Source: Mucidula mucida (Eukaryota; Basidiomycota; Agaricomycetes; Agaricales; Physalacriaceae). Taken from it: a DNA stretch of 14,181 nt. Numbering within the stretch: the first letter of the stretch is position 1; each line of letters opens with the position of its first letter. The notes under the pieces are model-generated. The model was not told where the DNA came from, did not search any database, and saw only the letters and a list, made by a program, of their open reading frames with translations. The position numbers and the translations under genes are program-made. Location of the stretch: positions 1-14,181 of the forward strand of contig JADNYV010000856.1 of NCBI GenBank assembly GCA_015501055.1. Direction: 5' to 3'. Below, one piece after another: positions 9,909 through 14,181 of this stretch.

Positions 9909-10254
9909 AAAGGCCTGGCATTATCAAGTTGCGCGACCACGTCGTGATGAGGTGGGGGTTGAACGTCCATGTGAGCGGACTGAAGATATTCTCCAGGAAA
10001 GAACGAGTGTTCTTAGATTCATCAATGGGCTCTGGGAGAAAACTGTTCTTGGGTAGCTGAGCTGGCGAGCACTTGGACAGTGACATTGATGGATCATGGG
10101 CTTTACGTGCACTGCCCAGTGACACCCCGCGCTCAAATTGGTACCCTTTACCCCTAACAGTACCTGCCATGATGGGTTAGCAATCATCAATATTGAAAAG
10201 CGCGTATCGTATCGTGGCGCAATTGAATTGTTTGATCCCCTTGTTGAGGCGACA
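9909..10254. other. Unassigned stretch 3' of the GPI8 fragment
   Basis: A 145-codon minus-strand open frame runs from 10170 into the repeat at 9733. Its first two thirds do not overlap the repeats and read like ordinary protein (for example FSPLTWTFNPHLITTWSRN), but I recognise no family, and its end is plainly repeat-derived. It may be the GPI8 3' flank or a gene remnant. I do not call a gene. Confidence 0.4.
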
Positions 10255-10848
10255 TCAACATTTCTCTGCCACCAACGCCACTAACAGTCCCAGAACTCCA
10301 AACGATTCCCAAGTTCTCCAAGCCTTTGTAGTACGTTCTGGAGTAGCAAGAACCAGTGAGCAGATTTCACAGTCTGACGCATTTCCTCCGTTTCAAAAGG
10401 CTCTTCTGCGGTACTGACCGGAATGTGTCTGAATTCCTCTTCTGTCACCTCGACGTGTTCCACACCGCCAAAGAAATCGGTGATACGAGTATCGCTGAGA
10501 CGTCGATTGAAAAGGTCGGAGCGGACTCCAGGATGCGAACCAATGGCTTTCACGTCATAGGAGTTGATCTGCGTCGAAGAGGTCCGATTAGACAGTTGAT
10601 TAGACGAGAGTTTGCTTGAAACTGACGAGATCTTCCATGGTGGTATGAGAGGTCTTGTTTATGCCCTCCATGAACTGAAGGATGTAGTGGGTGTAACGGT
10701 CAATTATCGAGACGCCAAGGTCGTCATCGTTACTATACTACATCTGTCATTATTAAGATGCTGCAGATGAATAAGATAACTTACTGAGTAAGAGTTCTCT
10801 ACAACTTGTGAAGAACCGGTCGCGAGAATGTTAGGAGAGTAGATTTGA
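10255..10848 (-). pseudogene. GPI8: GPI transamidase catalytic subunit, 3' half only (5'-truncated GPI8/PIG-K)
   Basis: Gpi8 is the caspase-like catalytic subunit that attaches finished GPI anchors to proteins in the ER. Four exons on the minus strand are visible: 10785-10848, 10627-10737, 10379-10568 and 10255-10337. In order they give QIYSPNILATGSSQVVENSYS, NDDDLGVSIIDRYTHYILQFM then GINKTS, SYDVKAIGSHPGVRSDLFNR then TRITDFFGGVEHVEV, and a hydrophobic C-terminal tail with FGVLGLLVALVA. All four are open and splice in phase. Missing is everything upstream, including the signal peptide, the catalytic histidine and the DTCQANT cysteine motif; only about 305 bp separates this piece from the PIG-A stop, too little for the lost half. 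The first retained base follows a plausible splice acceptor (CCCGCAG). Either this is a gene fragment or the assembly or rearrangement has separated the halves. Exon b's acceptor at 10738 is the least certain join. Confidence 0.85.
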
Positions 10849-11153
10849 CTGCGGGCAAGGGTAGCAAGGATTAGGTTCGCTTCCCAGGTTTGAAGGACCC
10901 TGTAGCTTTCACTCCTTGAAGAATCGCATTAGCGACTTCAACACAAGAGTAGGACTGCTTGACGGTTTGAGGCTTGTGCACGCTCTTGCTGCCATAGATT
11001 CCACTGCATAGGCAAACTACTGGGGACGTTAGGTCCTGAAGCGGAACTGGCTTGACCGTGCGGGCCAAGTCCTGTGTTGACTTGCGCTTGGGTAGGCTCG
11101 TGGATTGATGCTTTGATGATTGACTTGTTGACTCATATATGGAGTGGGCTTTG
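10849..11153. other. Gap between PIG-A stop and GPI8 fragment
   Basis: This stretch should contain GPI8 catalytic-domain exons if the gene were complete. On the minus strand I find none of the expected landmarks (GHGG, DTCQANT). Two overlapping open frames are present, one of about 65 codons ending at 10871 and one reading VNTGLGPHGQASSASGPN, but neither resembles a family I know. It presumably holds the PIG-A 3' UTR and foreign or decayed sequence. Confidence 0.5.
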
Positions 11154-12831
11154 TTACAAGGAGGATATAATGAATGACTTTACACTTCCCGATACCTCCC
11201 GAAATTTGTCCGCGTCCCAATGTCGGTGTACAAAATCAAGATTCTCCCTAGGGAGCCACCACTCGAGAAAGAGGAAGAAAAGGCAGTCCACTACGAGGAT
11301 GATGGTGTAGATGGGACCGGCGAACGGCCCAAGTGCCATTGTGCGACGGATGCGCGCGCCAAGCTCGAGCTGCGGCGATTGCATCACGTTAGCATACACT
11401 ATTTCTGTGCGCTTTGCAACCTCTGCCCAGTTGTAAAGCTGCTTGACGCGTTCGTGTGCGCGCTGCGGGTCATGAGTGCCTCCGCGAACGATTGAGATGG
11501 CCTCTACAATGGCGCTGAATACGCCTGTTAACAAGTTAGTCACCAGTGTGCGCGTGGTTGAGAAAGACCCACCATTAGTGTCGGGTTCAGCAAAGTTGAT
11601 CATATCTGCAGGCAGGATTTCGGGGACCCCGCCGACGCGCGTAGAGACGACGTATAGACCGGTACAAGCGGCTTCGAGGATAGCGATGCCGAAGGACTCT
11701 GTAAGGGAAGTGTTCAAGAATATGTGGCCGCGTATTAATACGGAGCGAACGTCCTCGTGCCGCACAGGTCCAAGGAGTTCGATGCGATCCTGGAGTTGAT
11801 GCTTTTCCCGCATTTGAAGAAGGTCAATGAGTTTGGGGCCGTCGCCGCCTGTAGGGATTAGCATATAGCATTGAAGTTGACGAGAATGACTTGCCAACTA
11901 CGAATCGGACGTTGGGGAAGGCATCACAAATGAGTGGTGCAGTGGCCACGAGCAAGTCAATGCCTTTGCGATATGCCAATCGCGAAAGGACAACGATGGT
12001 AACTGTGAGAGATCTATGAGTTGGTGTCAAGTTTGAGCGTGCTTAGACTGACTGATATCGGTTGGTTTTGATGGTCCTGGCTGGAAATTCACAGAGACAA
12101 GCGCATGCGGGATGACATAGACGTTGTCCCGGACGACCATAGTCTTCACGTCATCCGATTCGTGGAACAGCTCTCCGCGGAGAACCGTATTCTCGCGTCT
12201 ACACAACCATCATCAGTCACTCCAGCTGATAGATGACACAGACAACGCACCCAGTATGCGAGACACAAATGACCGCGTCGACGTTCTTAAGCGAGCCCGC
12301 CATGAGCTTGTTCGTCAGAATGCTCGCGGCATCTGCGAACCCAAACAGGCTGTGGTCGGTGAACACCGTTCTGATGCCCAGCAGATGCGCGTGCAGAATC
12401 CCTTCGTGACCTAGCGCAGACAGACTTGCGTGCGCGTGGATGAGGTGAACGTGCTCCCGCAGGACAATGGTGCGGAAGTAGGGTAGAAAAGTGAGAAAGT
12501 CGGGCAACGTCGCAGAGGAGGCGATCGGGATGAAGGGCAGGTAGTACACTTTGAGGGACGGAAGAAGCCAGCGGATGCCTACGCGGTCAGGTGGGTGACT
12601 GTGCGTTATCACTATGACCTGGAAGACTTAACAATTTGAGGGCAATCATCAGTTGACTTGCCTTGTGTCCGCGTTGTATGAGGTTCGCAGCGAGCATATA
12701 GATGTGATTTTCGACCCCACCCACAGCGGGGTGGAAGAAGTCTGTTATCATCCTGTTGAGAACATGAGTATGAAGTCCGTGAACGCTTGTTGAAAGACTT
12801 TGACGAACGCGATTGAGATTGAATGCATCAT
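11154..12831 (-). CDS. GPI3: Phosphatidylinositol N-acetylglucosaminyltransferase catalytic subunit (PIG-A/Gpi3/Spt14)
   Basis: This GT4-family glycosyltransferase moves GlcNAc from UDP-GlcNAc to phosphatidylinositol on the cytosolic face of the ER, the first step of GPI synthesis. Seven exons on the minus strand: 12809-12831, 12662-12752, 12251-12618, 12053-12198, 11895-12002, 11573-11848 and 11154-11524, encoding 460 residues. Landmarks: [20 protein letters not shown] from residue 9, [59 protein letters not shown], the retaining-transferase EX7E motif (E296, E304) within [12 protein letters not shown], and a C-terminal membrane segment about 407-425. Introns 2 (12619-12661, donor GCAAGT) and 5 (11849-11894, donor GCAAGT) are GC-AG; they alone restore GHK-VIVITH and FVVG-GDGPK. 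Intron 6 (11525-11572) is 48 nt, in frame and stop-free. The usual VIPNA is VIPHA here. Two adjacent ATGs open the frame; the second is equally possible. Confidence 0.94.
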
Positions 12832-12836
12832 CACAT
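12831..12836 (-). promoter_or_regulatory. Start-stop element overlapping the PIG-A start codon
   Basis: On the minus strand the leader reads ATGTGATGATG. The first ATG is followed at once by TGA, whose A is the first base of the predicted PIG-A ATG. If the transcript begins upstream of this, the minimal uORF could stall or recycle ribosomes onto the main start. The function is inferred; the arrangement is seen directly. Confidence 0.45.
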
Positions 12837-13214
12837 GACGGTAAGAGGCAAGGTGTGGCTGGTTGGTTGTTCAACTATGTTGTTCTTGCCATGCATTAGC
12901 TTGAGGGCCGGTTCATATTGACCTTGTTACGCCCTTGCGAAGGCATGAAGAAGAGAGAGAGAGACGAGCAGCTGCGTGTCGCATGACAAGGCAAGCGCTT
13001 CAGTTCTGAAGCGCACTTACGAACACTGGCTCACAGTGAAGAGCTTCATTGAAGTATTGACCGTTGAACAAACAAGCAAATGGGACTTGTTGGTCACAGT
13101 AAGTTTAAGTAGTCAGTCTTTCTTTCCCAATCAAGCGGGTTGGGTGAGCAAGTGCTTGAAGCTTGCCGACTCAAGAATTCAAAGGGATACAAAGCTTTTA
13201 CATATGTTACTGTT
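12837..13214. other. Divergent intergenic region between PIG-A and the 5S gene
   Basis: This holds the PIG-A promoter (minus) and the 5' flank of the 5S gene (plus). A short GA run lies near 12953-12963. A plus-strand open frame beginning near 12976 runs into the 5S gene and is not credible. I see no other gene. Confidence 0.6.
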
Positions 13215-13332
13215 ATCCACGGCCATAGGACTTCGAAAGCACCGCATCCCGTCCGATCTGCGCAGTTAACCGGAGTGCCGCCTAGTTAGTACCACGGTGG
13301 GGGACCACGCGGGAATCCTGGATGCTGTGGTT
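13215..13332 (+). rRNA. 5S ribosomal RNA
   Basis: The 118-nt sequence starts ATCCACGGCCATAGGACTTC and contains the conserved blocks AAAGCACCGCATCCCGTCCG, GATCTGCGCAGTTAACC, CCTAGTTAGTACCACGGTGG, GGACCACGCGGGAATCCTGG and ATGCTGTGGTT. The two ends pair as helix I, and ACTTCG near the 5' end pairs with CGGAGT. A T5 tract, the Pol III stop signal, follows directly. Compared with the basidiomycete 5S that I remember, both arms of one helix differ in a way that keeps pairing, which argues for a gene rather than a decayed copy. The internal control region is complete, so no upstream element is needed for TFIIIA binding. Confidence 0.93.
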
Positions 13333-13335
13333 TTT
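13331..13335 (+). terminator. RNA polymerase III T5 terminator of the 5S gene
   Basis: Five T residues follow GCTGTGG at the 3' end of the 5S gene. The next bases (13334-13349, TTGCTTCCCGAAGCAA) form a tight palindrome with a two-base centre. Confidence 0.8.
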
Positions 13336-13352
13336 GCTTCCCGAAGCAAGGC

Positions 13353-13400
13353 AATGTACACCTGTGTTTTGGTGGGCATAGGGCTCTCACGCTTCATGAA
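13353..13400 (+). repeat. Isolated partial copy of the dispersed repeat core
   Basis: The sequence begins AATGTACACCTGTGTTTTGG and continues TGGGCATAGGGCTCTCACGC, matching the core of blocks A-C with several substitutions. It begins about 20 bp after the 5S gene. No further landmarks of the family follow. Confidence 0.65.
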
Positions 13401-13838
13401 GGTCAGAGTGTGAGGTGGGCTGCCGGGGTGCCATTCCTCTTGTAGGAAAGGACGGCATGCTCCCTTATCCGAGTGGCGGTCTTGGTGGCCTTTGAGAAGT
13501 GGGATTAGACGCTGTTCAGACGGAATGGGCGTGCAAGTGTACCGCAGCGCTGAGTGGTTCTAATTTGAGGTCGCATTATGCTCCTATGCTTTCACCTTTG
13601 GGTGAAAGGGTTTTGAGAGCATCGTGTCATCTTGATAGAAACCATTTCAGCCTGAGGGGTTGCCTCGGATGGGCACCAACACTTGCATCAACATACAGTA
13701 GAGTGCTAGCTACACTCTCGTTTGAACGGTATGAGAGTTGTTTCCACCAGCAGCTCGAAGCCTTGACTACTGCCCCTTTTGGTACCAAGGTAAGGGATAA
13801 AGATGACGGGGAGGGCCAGCCCTAGGCTGCTTCTGTCT
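13401..13838. other. Non-coding stretch, no gene recognised
   Basis: A 108-codon plus-strand open frame (13499-13825) resembles no known family. A small perfect hairpin is present at 13589-13608 (CTTTCACC, loop of four, GGTGAAAG). Nothing else can be supported. Confidence 0.5.
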
Positions 13839-13839
13839 G

Positions 13840-13933
13840 GCCCCATACACCGGGCTGGTCCTCCGCTGCTTCAGGGCCTTCACTTGGCCTTGAAAGTTCT
13901 GAAGCAGCGGAGGATCAGGCCAGCGAACGGGGG
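13840..13933. repeat. Long imperfect palindrome with a 16-bp perfect inner stem
   Basis: TCCTCCGCTGCTTCAG at 13859-13874 is the exact reverse complement of 13899-13914, with a 24-nt centre. Pairing continues outward with a few mismatches on both sides (GGGCTGG against CAGGCC, then ACCGG against CGAACGG). Both strands therefore translate to similar peptides, which explains the look-alike open frames there. Confidence 0.85.
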
Positions 13934-13998
13934 AGAAGGAGTGGGGGAAGTCAGGCTGGAGGACTTGAGGGCGGGGCGGAGGGGGGTGGTGGGTTGAA

Positions 13999-14016
13999 GG
14001 GGGAGGGAGGGAGGGG
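13999..14016 (+). other. G-quadruplex motif in a G-rich tract
   Basis: Four G runs of 5, 3, 3 and 4 are separated by single A residues, a canonical short-loop quadruplex motif. It lies in a wider G-rich strand region of about 13929-14016 that contains further GGG and GGGG runs. The strand asymmetry is strong: the opposite strand is almost pure pyrimidine here. Confidence 0.75.
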
Positions 14017-14181
14017 AAGAGCAGCAGAAGGTAGAGAGCGGAGAGGTGACCTGAATGAAACAAGGTCAATGTTCACTCGCGCGAAAGCGCAACCGGTGGT
14101 TCAGTATGGGGTTTGAAGCATCTTGTCGAGGGGTAGAGCAGTGGCAGAAGTAGATAGTATAGAGGTAGAGTACAACAACAA

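Noticed and set aside
10920..11000. Possible decayed DTCQANT catalytic motif of GPI8 (a frame reading RAQASN after LWQQE)
   Set aside because: The similarity is only a few residues, the cysteine is absent and the surrounding sequence does not align; chance is more likely.
12832..12874. Longer PIG-A N-terminus reading continuously from 12874
   Set aside because: That frame has no similarity, and splicing 12809 to 12752 gives a normal Gpi3 N-terminus (SISIAMITDFF).
1..14181. tRNA genes
   Set aside because: I found no convincing B box with a matching acceptor stem on either strand by eye.

Overview
The window looks like nuclear DNA from a filamentous basidiomycete, probably an agaricomycete. 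The reasons are small spliced introns (41-66 nt), the protein sequences of the conserved genes (an Elp4 C-terminus ending DRPDLYDF, a Gwt1 with the ANKEGI motif), a basidiomycete-type 5S rRNA gene and a non-autonomous hAT-type transposon. All recognisable protein genes lie on the minus strand. I modelled them by joining open frames at splice sites and checking each join against remembered family sequences; no database search was possible.

Layout from left to right: a degenerate repeat block that starts as a roughly 110-bp tandem array (1-1569); GWT1, the GPI inositol acyltransferase (1662-3421); MND1, a meiotic recombination factor (3701-4733); a second copy of the repeat block (4855-5661); ELP4, an Elongator subunit (5706-7105); COQ10, a mitochondrial coenzyme Q-binding protein (7272-7968); a gene-poor stretch; a 555-bp hAT-type MITE with 8-bp target-site duplications (8542-9096); a third repeat block with an internal duplication of about 350-bp period (9137-9908); the 3' half of GPI8, the GPI transamidase catalytic subunit (10255-10848); PIG-A/GPI3, the GPI-GlcNAc transferase (11154-12831); a 5S rRNA gene on the plus strand (13215-13332); and a non-coding tail with a long imperfect palindrome and a G-quadruplex motif.

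Three of the six protein loci belong to one pathway. PIG-A makes the first GPI intermediate, Gwt1 acylates its inositol, and Gpi8 transfers the finished anchor to proteins. The others (Elongator, ubiquinone chaperone, meiotic recombination) are unrelated housekeeping or meiotic genes. The GPI8 locus keeps four well-formed exons but lacks its catalytic 5' half.

The most unusual signals are four GC-AG introns among 26 modelled, an MND1 first coding exon consisting only of ATG followed later by a 15-nt microexon, the truncation of GPI8 at an exon edge, the hAT MITE, and a repeat family whose two copies share an end box placed just downstream of two genes.
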